A stretch of DNA of 64,000 bases from assembly GCF_002160895.1 (NCBI RefSeq), contig NZ_NFLL01000011.1, forward strand, positions 25,599 through 89,598, given 5' to 3'. This DNA comes from Faecalibacterium sp. An122. GTDB taxonomy: Bacteria; Bacillota; Clostridia; Oscillospirales; Ruminococcaceae. The translations under genes were made by a program, and so were the position numbers. Positions 50,264 through 59,464 of this stretch are shown here, piece by piece. Within the stretch, counting starts at the first letter, position 1. The number at the start of each line of letters is the position of its first letter. Under the pieces are notes generated by a model, which saw nothing but the letters and a program-made list of their open reading frames with translations, did no database searches and had not been told where the DNA came from.

Positions 50264-51505
50264 TTATTGGAAGGCGCCGGTGATGCTGTTGATGAAACCG
50301 CCGGTACCGGACGTGCCGCGGGCCACCTGAATGCGGAAATTGAAGGCGGGGCTTTTCTCCATAACCTTGTTTTCAAACAGGATGTTGTGGCCTTCCCGGA
50401 CAGCGGCGGTGGCGTCCTGCCAGACCGGCTCGGGGTCCAGGGCATTGTTGGTGACCTCTACCGTATAGTCGGCGTCGGCCGGAATGGTTCCGCCCACCGT
50501 GAGGGCGGCCACCGAAATGGGAGAGGATGCCACCATGGGCTGGACCATGGTCAGACTGGCCGAAGTGACCGCCCGGGTAAACAGCAGGGACAGGGAACTG
50601 GAAGCCATCCCGTCGCTGGCGGTGACTTTCAGGGTGTGAGAGCCGTTGGCCAGCGGCAGAAAGGCTTTGCTGTCGTTGACGGCGCCGAAATGCTGCGGCG
50701 CGCCGGAGGCCGCCGTCAGGGTGCGGGTGGTCTGGGTGTCCAGCTGTTCGGTCAGGGTGACGTCGGCGCCCTCGGGGTCGCTGGCGGTGTATTCCAGCAC
50801 AAAGGGCGCATTCCGGATGCCCAGACTGGCGCCGTTGGTCCCGCTGGGACTGGTGATGGTGGGGGCGGCGTTGGGCTGGATGTTGCCGCTGTCATCCACC
50901 AGCAGCGAGGAGGGGAGGATAAGGATCGGCCGGATGCCGTAGCTGCTGGATGCTTCCCGGTGGGCACAGTCGCCGGAGGAGCTGGAAACAACCCAGACGC
51001 TTTCGCTGCCCTCGGCGTAAAGCGAACGGGTCCAGTACCAGGTGGGGGTGCCGTCCAGGCTGGCGACGCGGCGGCTGTCGGCGGTGCTGAACCCTTCAAA
51101 GTATTTCAGACACTTGCCGTCGGCGGCCATGCCGGTTTTGTCCTCGGAGGTCCAGCCCAGCTCATAGCCCGAGAGCAGAAAAATACGGGTTTCCAGGCCT
51201 TCGGCGGCGGTGTGAAGAGAGCTGCCCTCCAGATAGGGGATTTTCACCGTCTTGACCTGGCCCTGGACGGTGCTGTCCAAAAGAGGCAGAAAATTCTCGT
51301 TCAGCCAGGTATGGATGCCGGTAACGCTGCCCCACGACCGCTTGGAGTGCAGGTCTTTCATCATCAGCCAGGTGCCGTCGCAGCTGGCGTCGTAGAGGGC
51401 GGCATCGGGATTGCCCTGGTGCACAATGATGAATTCCTGGGCGGTGCCGTCTACCTTTAAAGAAATGGTGCTGCCCACAGAGAGGGCAGACAGAATGGAT
51501 GCCAT
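50264..51505 (-). CDS. DUF6273-domain protein, phage-tail/surface type
   Basis: A 413-residue protein without signal peptide. Residues 15-215 follow the DUF6273 pattern found in Firmicutes phage tail and surface proteins: SWGSVTGIHTWLNENFL, LLSGYELGWTS, WYWTRSLYAEG, and SSYGIRPILILPSSLLV. Ig-like beta regions follow (APTITSPSGT, TASDPEGADVTL), and a Gly/Thr-rich end. It lies 17 bases downstream of the tail-fibre-like gene and together they look like a tail-tip or adhesion module, but no other phage genes are near. The start is preceded by AAAGGAGGAG. Confidence 0.7.
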   Translation of the reverse strand: MASILSALSVGSTISLKVDGTAQEFIIVHQGNPDAALYDASCDGTWLMMKDLHSKRSWGSVTGIHTWLNENFLPLLDSTVQGQVKTVKIPYLEGSSLHTAAEGLETRIFLLSGYELGWTSEDKTGMAADGKCLKYFEGFSTADSRRVASLDGTPTWYWTRSLYAEGSESVWVVSSSSGDCAHREASSSYGIRPILILPSSLLVDDSGNIQPNAAPTITSPSGTNGASLGIRNAPFVLEYTASDPEGADVTLTEQLDTQTTRTLTAASGAPQHFGAVNDSKAFLPLANGSHTLKVTASDGMASSSLSLLFTRAVTSASLTMVQPMVASSPISVAALTVGGTIPADADYTVEVTNNALDPEPVWQDATAAVREGHNILFENKVMEKSPAFNFRIQVARGTSGTGGFINSITGAFQ

Positions 51506-51522
51506 AGCAGAAACTCCTCCTT

Positions 51523-52758
51523 TCAGAATTCAATGCGGGCTTCATCGGCGTTCCAGATGCCGGTGGCCGTCAGGTTGTCCAGGGTGCTCAGATCCGCCGT
51601 AAAGGCGTGCTCGGTCACGACGGTGTCGTATTTCAGCTCCAGCGCTTCCACGCGCTGGCTCAGGCTCTCCACGCTCTGTTTCAGGGCGTCCAGGACGGTG
51701 GTTTGGGCGGCGCCCAGCGTAGAGCAGGCCGCGGCCCGGTCCTCGCCGGTCCAGGCGGCTCCCTCCCAGAGGGTGGACAGGGCCAGCTTGACCGCCAGGG
51801 GCACCAGACTGGGGGTCAGGGGCGACCAGCCGTTCTCCATGGCGGCCAGCTGCTGGCTGGTGGCGGGGCTCAGGCGGAGTTCGCCCTGGGCGGTGAGGGT
51901 CAGGCCATAGCCGGACCCCAGTTTGATGGGACCAGCCTCCTGGGCGGTGGGCTTGTCGGTGCGGCGGACAAAGCCGGTCAGGTCGGATTCGGGAATGGTC
52001 TCGGTGGTGACGTCGCCGGTCTCGCTGTCAATGGCCTGGATGCGCAGCAGGCACCCGGCAGCAGGGGCGGCGGGCAGGGGCAGGGCTCCCACGTCGCCGG
52101 CGTCCAGCTGGACCCGTCCGCCCTTGCCGTTGACGCTGATAACAGAACCCTCCCCGGGGGCGACGGCTTCCGCCCGCTGGGCGGCTGCCTCGGCCCGGTC
52201 GGCGCTGGCACTGGCCGCCTGGGCCTGGGCGGCGGCCGCCTCAACCTGTTCGCCTGCGGCGGACACGGAGGCCTCGGCCTGCCCGGCGGCATCGCCGGCT
52301 TTCTGGGCGCTCTGGGCCGCGGCCTGGGAGAAGTTTTGGGCCTCCACGGCGCTGGCCATGACCTGGGCCACGAACTGTTCGTACAGGGAGGAAGAAGGCG
52401 GCTCGGCGTCGCCGTCGGTGGGGAGGGTTTCCCAGGTGTCGTAGCTGCCGGGCTGGGTGTAGGCGGTGTAGCCTGCGCCGTCGGTGGCGGTGAGCATCCA
52501 CCGGCCCGATCGGGCCGCCGTCAGACGCCGGTCCACCTTCACCTGGCCGGAGCCGTCCAGCAGCAGGGGCGCCGGCAGGGCGCCGTCGGCCTGTTCGATG
52601 TGGAGGGAAACGCTCTTGCCGGCCCATTCCTCCGGCAGGGCGAAGGCCAGGGTATCCACCCCTTCGGCGTTCTGGCTGCCCAGATGGAGCCGCGCGGGGC
52701 GGGGGATGAAATCGGTACAGCCCGAGAGCTGCCGGACTGTGATCTCAATGTGCATCAT
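51523..52758 (-). CDS. Phage tail-fibre/baseplate-like protein
   Basis: A 411-residue protein. The N-terminal 110 residues are beta-rich (VSLHIEQADGALPAPLLLDG, WMLTATDGAGYTAY), similar in style to baseplate upper proteins. Residues 130-205 are an Ala/Gln coiled coil. At 210 comes the tail-fibre signature ISVNGKGGRVQLDAGDVGAL. The end has a second coiled coil (VESLSQRVEALELKYD) that probably trimerises. No capsid, terminase or integrase is present. It is an orphan module at this locus. Confidence 0.72.
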   Translation of the reverse strand: MMHIEITVRQLSGCTDFIPRPARLHLGSQNAEGVDTLAFALPEEWAGKSVSLHIEQADGALPAPLLLDGSGQVKVDRRLTAARSGRWMLTATDGAGYTAYTQPGSYDTWETLPTDGDAEPPSSSLYEQFVAQVMASAVEAQNFSQAAAQSAQKAGDAAGQAEASVSAAGEQVEAAAAQAQAASASADRAEAAAQRAEAVAPGEGSVISVNGKGGRVQLDAGDVGALPLPAAPAAGCLLRIQAIDSETGDVTTETIPESDLTGFVRRTDKPTAQEAGPIKLGSGYGLTLTAQGELRLSPATSQQLAAMENGWSPLTPSLVPLAVKLALSTLWEGAAWTGEDRAAACSTLGAAQTTVLDALKQSVESLSQRVEALELKYDTVVTEHAFTADLSTLDNLTATGIWNADEARIEF

Positions 52759-53177
52759 GTTGGGTGTGATCCTTCCTTTCCCGGGGTGCGGCGGGCGCGC
52801 CCCGCTTGGTGGGTGTTGAGGGGGAGAAGAACCGGCCGGTTCGAAATCGCCGCCCGCTGGTTTCGGAGGAGGAAAACCGGGCGGAATACAGCCGGCCTGC
52901 CCCTATTGTAACGGCCCGCCGCCCGGAGGGACAGCGTGTCCTTTTGGCAGGCAAAAGCTGCGCGAAAAAGTGGATTTTTTTGCCGCTGGCAGGGTCTCCC
53001 ATGGGAAAAATTGCATCCAAATGGAAAAATAAATGTTAAATTTCTGTTACAGTATTGCGGGGACTTTTCGATCGAAAATCGGAGGATGGAGACGGAAAAA
53101 CCAAAGTTGTGAGAAAAAGATTGTATAAATTGCACGAAAAAGAACGTCAAAAAACTAACGATTTGCCGATGACCGAT
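52759..53177. other. Intergenic region between the tail-fibre pair and the G5/3D gene
   Basis: No gene was found. It contains the perfect 14-bp palindrome TTTTCGATCGAAAA at 53065-53078 and an AT-rich stretch with possible minus-strand promoters, none convincing. A GATTTG half-site lies at 53160. Confidence 0.4.
53065..53078. promoter_or_regulatory. Palindrome TTTTCGATCGAAAA
   Basis: A perfect 14-bp palindrome in the divergent intergenic region, about 300 bases from each gene start. It is a possible binding site for a dimeric regulator. Confidence 0.35.
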
Positions 53178-53206
53178 TTGACAAATCGCGGCTCGTCTGC
53201 TAAGAT
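53178..53206 (+). promoter_or_regulatory. Sigma-A promoter of the G5/3D gene with overlapping palindrome
   Basis: TTGACA, a 17-base spacer and TAAGAT. The -35 box is embedded in the palindrome GATTTGACAAATC (53175-53187). A further GATTTG half-site is 15 bases upstream. The 176-base leader contains GC-rich inverted repeats but no riboswitch I recognise. Confidence 0.75.
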
Positions 53207-53382
53207 AGGACAGCTACCTTGATGTGTCCAACGCACGATGCAGCGAATAAAACAGACAAAGAGAGATGTTAAGCGCCGTCCTTTTGGCGGCGGCGCCCGG
53301 CGGCGTTCCGGGACATTAAACCGGCCAACAGCGGGCGGAGGAAGCAGCCCGCAAACAAAGCCAAACTGTAAAAAGAGAGGAG

Positions 53383-54429
53383 TTGTTTCGTATCACTTCC
53401 GAATGTAAGCGTGAAAAGAGACCGACGGCCCGTCACCGTATGTTTGCCCTGGGCATCCTGAGCCTCGGCCTTGCACTGACGCTGATCCTGACCACGGTCA
53501 GCATCCGCGTAACCTATGTAACCGATTCCAATGGGGCCAGCCAGCTGCTTCTGACCAGCGAGAGCGACCCCACCCGTCTGATGAGCCTCTCCGGCATCGA
53601 AGCCGCCGAGGGCGACCGCGTCTACTATACCGCTTTCGGCGACAGCCTGGCGACCCTGAATATTGAGCGTGCCTTCACCGTCACCGTGGAGGCCGATGGA
53701 CAGGAGATCCCTGTCAAAATGGTCTACGGTACTGTGGCCGAAGCCCTGGAAAAGGCCGGCATCACCCTGGGACCCGATGACTACACCGTCCCCGAGCAGG
53801 ATTCCCTGGTGGGCATTGGCAGCCGCATTGAGGTCCACCGTGTCCGCTATGAGGAGACAGTGGAGTACCAGACCATCCCCTACGAGACCGAGTACGTCTA
53901 CACCAGCCTGTACTTCCGTGACACCGACCGCGTCACCACCATCCAGGCCGGCTCCAACGGCCAGTGCGCCATCACCACCCGCCATCGCTGGGTGGACGGC
54001 GAGCTGGAGAACAGCATCGTCACCGATGTGACCACCACTGTGGAGCCCCAGGACGCCCTGCTCAAGACCTATGGCGCAGGTGCGCCCGTCTCTCCCGTCA
54101 CCGGTCCTGACGGCACCACCAACCCGCCCTCCAGCTACAGCAAAGTGCTGACCGGCAAGGCCACCGGCTATTATTCCCGCACCGGCAATGGTGCTTCGGG
54201 CCTGGGCCTGGGCTACGGCACCGTGGCCGTGGACCCCGATGTGATCCCCTACGGCACCCTGCTGTATATCACTTCCACCGACGGCCGGTTTGTCTACGGC
54301 TATGCGGTGGCCACCGACACCGGCATCGCCCTGCAGGACGGCCACGTCCTGGTGGACCTGTTCTATGAGACGTACGCTGAGTCGGTCATCAACGGCGCCA
54401 TCAATGTCAACGTCTACGTCGTTGGCTGA
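53383..54429 (+). CDS. G5 and 3D-domain cell wall protein (RpfB/YuiC-like)
   Basis: A 348-residue protein. One N-terminal TM/signal-anchor (MFALGILSLGLALTLILTTV) is followed by DUF348 repeats (FTVTVEADGQEIPVKMVYGTVAEALEKAG), a G5-type region (YEETVEYQTIPYETEYVY), and the C-terminal 3D domain, GKATGYYSRTGNGASGLGLGYGTVAVDPDVIPYGTLLYI in outline, whose Asp residues (VAVDPDVIP, VATDTG, HVLVDLF) form the MltA-like catalytic site. It should be a peptidoglycan lytic enzyme involved in growth or resuscitation. The TTG at 53383 is directly next to GAGGAG, so the true start is uncertain. Confidence 0.85.
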   Translation: MFRITSECKREKRPTARHRMFALGILSLGLALTLILTTVSIRVTYVTDSNGASQLLLTSESDPTRLMSLSGIEAAEGDRVYYTAFGDSLATLNIERAFTVTVEADGQEIPVKMVYGTVAEALEKAGITLGPDDYTVPEQDSLVGIGSRIEVHRVRYEETVEYQTIPYETEYVYTSLYFRDTDRVTTIQAGSNGQCAITTRHRWVDGELENSIVTDVTTTVEPQDALLKTYGAGAPVSPVTGPDGTTNPPSSYSKVLTGKATGYYSRTGNGASGLGLGYGTVAVDPDVIPYGTLLYITSTDGRFVYGYAVATDTGIALQDGHVLVDLFYETYAESVINGAINVNVYVVG

Positions 54430-54451
54430 AGCTTCTGAATAAATATTCCAT

Positions 54452-54494
54452 AAAACCCTGTTCCTTTTTTGTGAAAAGAGGAACGGGGTTTTTC
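54452..54494 (+). terminator. Terminator of the G5/3D gene
   Basis: AAAACCCTGTTCCT / GGAACGGGGTTTTT followed by T's. Confidence 0.88.
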
Positions 54495-54609
54495 GCGTTT
54501 GGGGAAAAGCTATGTCAGGTTTGCATAGAAAAAAAGTCAAAATTTGTGCTATCTGTCTATTTCCGGTTTTTTCAGCGAAAAGATTATGGCTGATTTTATG
54601 AAAAAGGCC

Positions 54610-54638
54610 TTGAAAAATCCCCTTGAATTATTTAATAT
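54610..54638 (+). promoter_or_regulatory. Candidate promoter of the glycogen operon
   Basis: TTGAAA, a 17-base spacer and TAATAT, about 110 bases before the glgB ATG. The region 54495-54748 has no other gene. Confidence 0.55.
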
Positions 54639-54748
54639 AGTAATGTAGAGACAACCGGGGCCCTGAACTGCGCCGCAGCAGGGCCTGTGGAGTTTTACAG
54701 AAAATGCGGGCTGGCGTCAGTCTGCGCCAGGGAGGAGCTGCACATATT

Positions 54749-57007
54749 ATGAAACAGACCGATGAATTGAAACAGACCACTGAACAGATGATCCAGGCAG
54801 CGGAGAAACCGGCGGCAGAAAAGCCGGCCGAGGAGACAGCGCGCAACCCGGAGGACGATCTGCCGGTCTATCTGTATAAGCAAGGCAACAACTACGAGGC
54901 CCAGCGCTTCTTTGGCTCGCACCTGACCGAACAGGGCGGCGAAAAGGGCGTTCTTTTCCGCGTGTGGGCGCCCCACGCCACCGCTGTGAGCGTGGTGGGC
55001 GACTTCAACAGCTGGAAGCCGGGCAGCCATCCCATGAAAAAGACCGACGGCGCCTCCATCTGGGAGCTGTTTATCCCCGGGATGAAGGAATTCGACATCT
55101 ATAAATATTGCGTCACCACCCGGGCCGGGGACCTGGTCTTTAAGGCCGATCCCTACGCCCTCCACGCCGAGACCCGGCCCTCCAACGGCAGCAAGGTCTA
55201 CGACCTGTCCGGCTTCGGCTGGACCGACAACGAGTGGATGGACGCCCAGAAGGCCAAAGACAGCATCAATGGCCCCATGAACATCTACGAGATGCACGCC
55301 GGCAGCTGGAAGATGAAGCAGGATGGGGAGAACTACATCCCCTACAACTACTCCGAGCTGGCCGACCTGCTGATCCCCTACCTGACCGACATGGGCTACA
55401 CCCATGTGGAGCTGCTGCCCATCATGGAGTACCCCTTCGACGGCAGCTGGGGCTATCAGGTGAGCGGTTATTTCGCACCCACCAGCCGCTACGGCACCCC
55501 CAAGGACCTGATGGCCTTTGTGGACAAGATGCACAGAGCCGGCATCGGCGTCATCATGGACTGGGTGCCCGCCCACTTCCCCAAAGACCAGTTCGGTCTG
55601 TACATGTTTGACGGCGAGCCCTGCTATGAGGACCCCAACCCCCGCCGCGGCGAGCACAAAGAGTGGGGCACCATGGTCTTCAACTTCGGCATGAAGGAAG
55701 TCCAGAGCTTCCTGATTTCCAGCGCCCTGTACTGGCTGGAGCAGTATCATATCGACGGCCTGCGGGTGGACGCGGTGGCGTCCATGCTGTACCTGGACTA
55801 CAACCGCCGGGACGGCGAGTGGGAGCAGAACGTCAACGGCGGCAAGGAAAACCTGGAAGCCATTGAGTTCCTGCGCAAGCTCAACACCGCCATCCTGACC
55901 CGTCATCCCGAAAAATACATGATCGCAGAGGAGTCCACGGCCTGGCCCAACGTCACCAAGCCCGCCGCGGACGGCGGCCTCGGCTTCAACTTCAAGTGGA
56001 ACATGGGCTGGATGAACGACATGCTCAGCTACATGAAGACCGATCCCCTGTTCCGCTCCTACAACCACAACAAGGTGACCTTCAGCTTCTTCTACGCATT
56101 CAGCGAGAACTTTGTGCTGCCCATCAGCCACGACGAGGTGGTCCACGGCAAGTGCAGCCTCATCAACAAGATGCCGGGCGAGTACGACGACAAGTTCGCC
56201 AACCTGCGCACCTTCTACGGCTACATGATGGCCCACCCCGGCAAAAAGCTGCTGTTCATGGGCCAGGAGTTCGGCCAGTTCAACGAGTGGTATGAGGCAC
56301 GGCCTCTGGACTGGATGCTGCTGGACTACGACAAGCACAAGGAGCTGCAGAATTACGTCAAGACCCTCAACCAGTTCTACAAGAACACCCCCGCCTTCTG
56401 GCAGGTGGACTACAGCTGGGAGGGCTTCCAGTGGATTGTCCCGGACGACTATCAGCAGAGCATCGTGGCTTTCCTGCGCAAGGACGCCGCGGGCAAGCAG
56501 ATCCTGATCGTCTGCAACTTCACCCCCATCCTGCGTGAGGGCTACATCATGGGCGCGCCGGTGTCCGGCAGCTACAAGGAGATCCTCAACAGCGACGATG
56601 CGGCGTTCGGCGGCTCGGGCCAGCACCACAACAAGAATATCCGCTCCAAGAAGGTTCCGATGCACGGATTTGACCAGAGCATCACCCTCACCCTGCCTCC
56701 TCTGAGTACCCTCTACTTCGAGGTGCCCGCCAAGAAGGAGACCAAGCCCAAGACCACCCGCACCACCAAGGCCGCGGCGGAAAAGGGCGAGGAAAAGACC
56801 ACCGCCAAAAAGACCACTACCCGCAAGACGGCCGCCGCCGGTGAGAAAAAGACCACCACCCGGCGCACCACCAAGTCCAAGGTAGAGAAGGGCGCGCCCG
56901 CCAAGGAAACCAAGGCGGAAAAGGCTGAAAAAGAGGCCAAGGCTGAGAAGAAGCCCGCCGCCAAGCGCACCCGCAAGCCGAAGGCGGAGAAGGCTGCCGA
57001 AGAATAA
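54749..57007 (+). CDS. glgB: 1,4-alpha-glucan branching enzyme with basic histone-like tail
   Basis: A 752-residue enzyme from the ATG at 54749 (GGAGGAG upstream). After a Glu/Ala/Lys-rich 35-residue leader comes the CBM48 domain (FRVWAPHATAVSVVGDFNSW), then the GH13 barrel: DWVPAHFP, GLRVDAVASM (nucleophile Asp), AEESTAWP (acid Glu), ISHDEVVHG. Chain branching in glycogen is the role. The last 92 residues (from about 661) are a Lys/Thr/Ala/Glu tail like histone H1 (KKTTTRKTAAAGEKK, AKRTRKPKAEKAA), not part of normal GlgB. First gene of glgBCDA. Confidence 0.95.
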   Translation: MKQTDELKQTTEQMIQAAEKPAAEKPAEETARNPEDDLPVYLYKQGNNYEAQRFFGSHLTEQGGEKGVLFRVWAPHATAVSVVGDFNSWKPGSHPMKKTDGASIWELFIPGMKEFDIYKYCVTTRAGDLVFKADPYALHAETRPSNGSKVYDLSGFGWTDNEWMDAQKAKDSINGPMNIYEMHAGSWKMKQDGENYIPYNYSELADLLIPYLTDMGYTHVELLPIMEYPFDGSWGYQVSGYFAPTSRYGTPKDLMAFVDKMHRAGIGVIMDWVPAHFPKDQFGLYMFDGEPCYEDPNPRRGEHKEWGTMVFNFGMKEVQSFLISSALYWLEQYHIDGLRVDAVASMLYLDYNRRDGEWEQNVNGGKENLEAIEFLRKLNTAILTRHPEKYMIAEESTAWPNVTKPAADGGLGFNFKWNMGWMNDMLSYMKTDPLFRSYNHNKVTFSFFYAFSENFVLPISHDEVVHGKCSLINKMPGEYDDKFANLRTFYGYMMAHPGKKLLFMGQEFGQFNEWYEARPLDWMLLDYDKHKELQNYVKTLNQFYKNTPAFWQVDYSWEGFQWIVPDDYQQSIVAFLRKDAAGKQILIVCNFTPILREGYIMGAPVSGSYKEILNSDDAAFGGSGQHHNKNIRSKKVPMHGFDQSITLTLPPLSTLYFEVPAKKETKPKTTRTTKAAAEKGEEKTTAKKTTTRKTAAAGEKKTTTRRTTKSKVEKGAPAKETKAEKAEKEAKAEKKPAAKRTRKPKAEKAAEE

Positions 57008-57113
57008 GGCGGCCAGCCCGGCCGCCAGGCTCCGGGCCTGAGAGGCTGGTTCTGAATTGTTGATTTTCGCCCCTGACCGACAGGGGCGCAAAGCAAAAGG
57101 GGAGAATAAAGTT

Positions 57114-58307
57114 ATGGCAAAAGAAATCGTGGCAATGATCCTTGCCGGCGGACGTGGCTCGCGTTTGTACGCGCTGACACAGAAAACGGCAAAACCTGCG
57201 GTGTCCTTCGGCGGCAAGTACCGCATCGTGGACTTCCCGCTGTCCAACTGCGTCAATTCCCGCATCGATACCGTCGGTATCGCAACTCAGTATCAGCCCC
57301 AGAAGCTGAATGAGTACATCGGCAACGGCCAGCCCTGGGACCTGGACCGCCTGTACGGCGGCGTCCACACCCTGCCTCCGTACGAGCAGGCCAAGGGCAC
57401 CGACTGGTACAAGGGCACCGCCAACGCCATCTACCAGAACATCAGCTTCATCGAGACCTATGATCCCAAGTACGTCATCATCCTGTCCGGCGACCAGATC
57501 TGCAAGCAGGATTATGCCGACTTCCTGCGCTTCCACAAGGAAAAGGGCGCCGACTTCTCGGTGGCCGTCATGGAAGTGGACTGGAAGGAAGCTTCCCGCT
57601 TCGGCCTGATGGTGGCGGACGAGGACGACCGCATCACCGAGTTCCAGGAGAAGCCCCCCGTACCCAAGTCCAACCTGGCTTCCATGGGCATTTACATCTT
57701 CAACTGGGATATCCTGAAGAAGTACCTGGAGGAGGACGAAGCTGACCCCAACTCCAAGAACGACTTCGGCATGAACATCATCCCCGCCCTGCTGCGCGAC
57801 GGCCGCAAGATGTACGCCTACCACTTCAAGGGTTACTGGCGTGACGTCGGCACCATCGACAGCCTGTGGGAAGCCAACATGGAGGTCCTGGACCCCGAGA
57901 ACTCCGGCATCGACGTGTTCGATGAGGAGTGGAAGATCTACAGCCGCAACCCCGTCCTGCCCGCCCAGAAGATCGGTCCCCGCGCCGTGGTGCAGGATTC
58001 CCTCATCACCGAGGGCTGCCGCATCTATGGCAACGTCACCCACTCTGTGCTGTCGGCTGGCGTCATCGTCGAGGACGGCGCTACCGTTGAGGATGCAGTC
58101 CTGATGGACGGCGTCGTGGTCAAGGCTGGCGCTGTGGTCAAGCGCTGCATCCTGGCAGAGGATGTCGTGGTGGGCGCAGGCGCCAAGATTGGCGGCGACG
58201 GCCCCATCGCACACGTGGGCACCGGCCTCACCGTCGGCGCCGGCGCAGTCGTCAAAGAGGGCGCCAAAGTATTTGATTCGGTCAAGGAGGGCGAGGAAGT
58301 ATGCTGA
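57114..58307 (+). CDS. glgC: Glucose-1-phosphate adenylyltransferase, catalytic subunit
   Basis: A 397-residue enzyme making ADP-glucose; GGGGAG precedes the ATG at 57114. Motifs: [46 protein letters not shown] and FQEKPP. The C-terminal third is a left-handed beta helix of hexapeptide repeats ([21 protein letters not shown]). It ends overlapping glgD by 7 bases. Confidence 0.96.
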   Translation: MAKEIVAMILAGGRGSRLYALTQKTAKPAVSFGGKYRIVDFPLSNCVNSRIDTVGIATQYQPQKLNEYIGNGQPWDLDRLYGGVHTLPPYEQAKGTDWYKGTANAIYQNISFIETYDPKYVIILSGDQICKQDYADFLRFHKEKGADFSVAVMEVDWKEASRFGLMVADEDDRITEFQEKPPVPKSNLASMGIYIFNWDILKKYLEEDEADPNSKNDFGMNIIPALLRDGRKMYAYHFKGYWRDVGTIDSLWEANMEVLDPENSGIDVFDEEWKIYSRNPVLPAQKIGPRAVVQDSLITEGCRIYGNVTHSVLSAGVIVEDGATVEDAVLMDGVVVKAGAVVKRCILAEDVVVGAGAKIGGDGPIAHVGTGLTVGAGAVVKEGAKVFDSVKEGEEVC

Positions 58308-59428
58308 GCCAGAACAACAATGCGTTGGGCATTATTTTCCCCAACAGCTATGATAACACCGTACCCGAGCTGGTGACGGAGCGCACCATGGCGTCCATCC
58401 CCTTCGCGGGACGGTACCGCATGGTGGACTTCATGCTCTCCAGTATGTCCAACTGCGGCATCACCAATGTTTCCATCGTGGTGCGCAAGAACTACCACTC
58501 CCTGATGGACCATCTGGGCACCGGCCGCGAGTGGGATATGGCTCGCCGTCACGGCGGCCTGAACATCGTGCCTCCCTTCGCTGAGAAGGGCGTCCGGATT
58601 TATTCCGGCCGCGTCGAGGCTCTGGCCTCCATCCTGGGCTTCCTGGAGCACCAGAAGGAGCGCTATGTGGTCATGTGCGACGCCAACATCGCCGTGAACT
58701 TTGACTTCAACGCCCTGCTGGCTGCTCACCAGGCCAGCGGCGCCGACGTCACCGTCGCCTACCAGAAGACCGAGATCCCCGAGGGCCGCAAGGATGACAA
58801 CTACACCCTGACCATCGACGGCGACGGCCGCGTCACCGAGCTGCTGCTGAACGATTACCGCCCCGGCATCCAGAACCTGGACCTGAACATCTACGTCCTG
58901 GAGCGTGAGACCCTGATCCGCCTGGTGAAGGACGCCACCTCCCGCGGCCTGATCTACTTCGAGCGGGACATCCTGGCCCACAACGTCAACATCCTGAACG
59001 TCCAGGCCATGGAGTACACCGGCTATGTCGCCCACATCTGCGACATGAAGAGCTACTTCGACGAGAACATGAAGCTGCTGGATGAGAAGAATCTGGACGC
59101 TCTGTTCCCCAAGAACAGCCCCGTTTACACCAAGATCCGCGACGACAACCCCACCCGGTATGTCTCCGGCTCCAAGGTGAGCAACTCCCTGCTGGCCGAC
59201 GGCTGCACCATCGAGGGCACCGTGGAGAACTGTGTTCTGTTCCGCGGCGTCAAGATCAAGAAGGGTGCTGTGGTCCGCAACTGCGTCCTGATGCAGGACA
59301 CCGTGGTCGAGAAGGACGTCGAGATGGAGTACGTCGTCACCGACAAGAACGTCAAGATCACCGCCGGCAAGAAGCTGTCGGGCACCGCCAGCTTCCCGGT
59401 CTACGTCCAGAAGAACCACATGGTCTGA
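58301..59428 (+). CDS. glgD: Glucose-1-phosphate adenylyltransferase subunit GlgD
   Basis: A 375-residue paralogue of GlgC, as in Bacillales and Clostridia. It keeps the fold ([20 protein letters not shown], beta helix at the C-terminus [19 protein letters not shown]) but lacks the AGG-x-G-x-R-L nucleotide loop at the N-terminus ([15 protein letters not shown]), so it is the regulatory partner. Translationally coupled to glgC. Confidence 0.94.
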   Translation: MLSQNNNALGIIFPNSYDNTVPELVTERTMASIPFAGRYRMVDFMLSSMSNCGITNVSIVVRKNYHSLMDHLGTGREWDMARRHGGLNIVPPFAEKGVRIYSGRVEALASILGFLEHQKERYVVMCDANIAVNFDFNALLAAHQASGADVTVAYQKTEIPEGRKDDNYTLTIDGDGRVTELLLNDYRPGIQNLDLNIYVLERETLIRLVKDATSRGLIYFERDILAHNVNILNVQAMEYTGYVAHICDMKSYFDENMKLLDEKNLDALFPKNSPVYTKIRDDNPTRYVSGSKVSNSLLADGCTIEGTVENCVLFRGVKIKKGAVVRNCVLMQDTVVEKDVEMEYVVTDKNVKITAGKKLSGTASFPVYVQKNHMV

Positions 59429-59464
59429 GCGGCCGCCACCCAAAATGAAGGAGGGAACACCCCT

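Noticed and set aside
53207..53382. c-di-AMP (ydaO-type) riboswitch before the G5/3D gene
   Set aside because: Such riboswitches often precede similar genes, but I could not find its conserved core in this leader.
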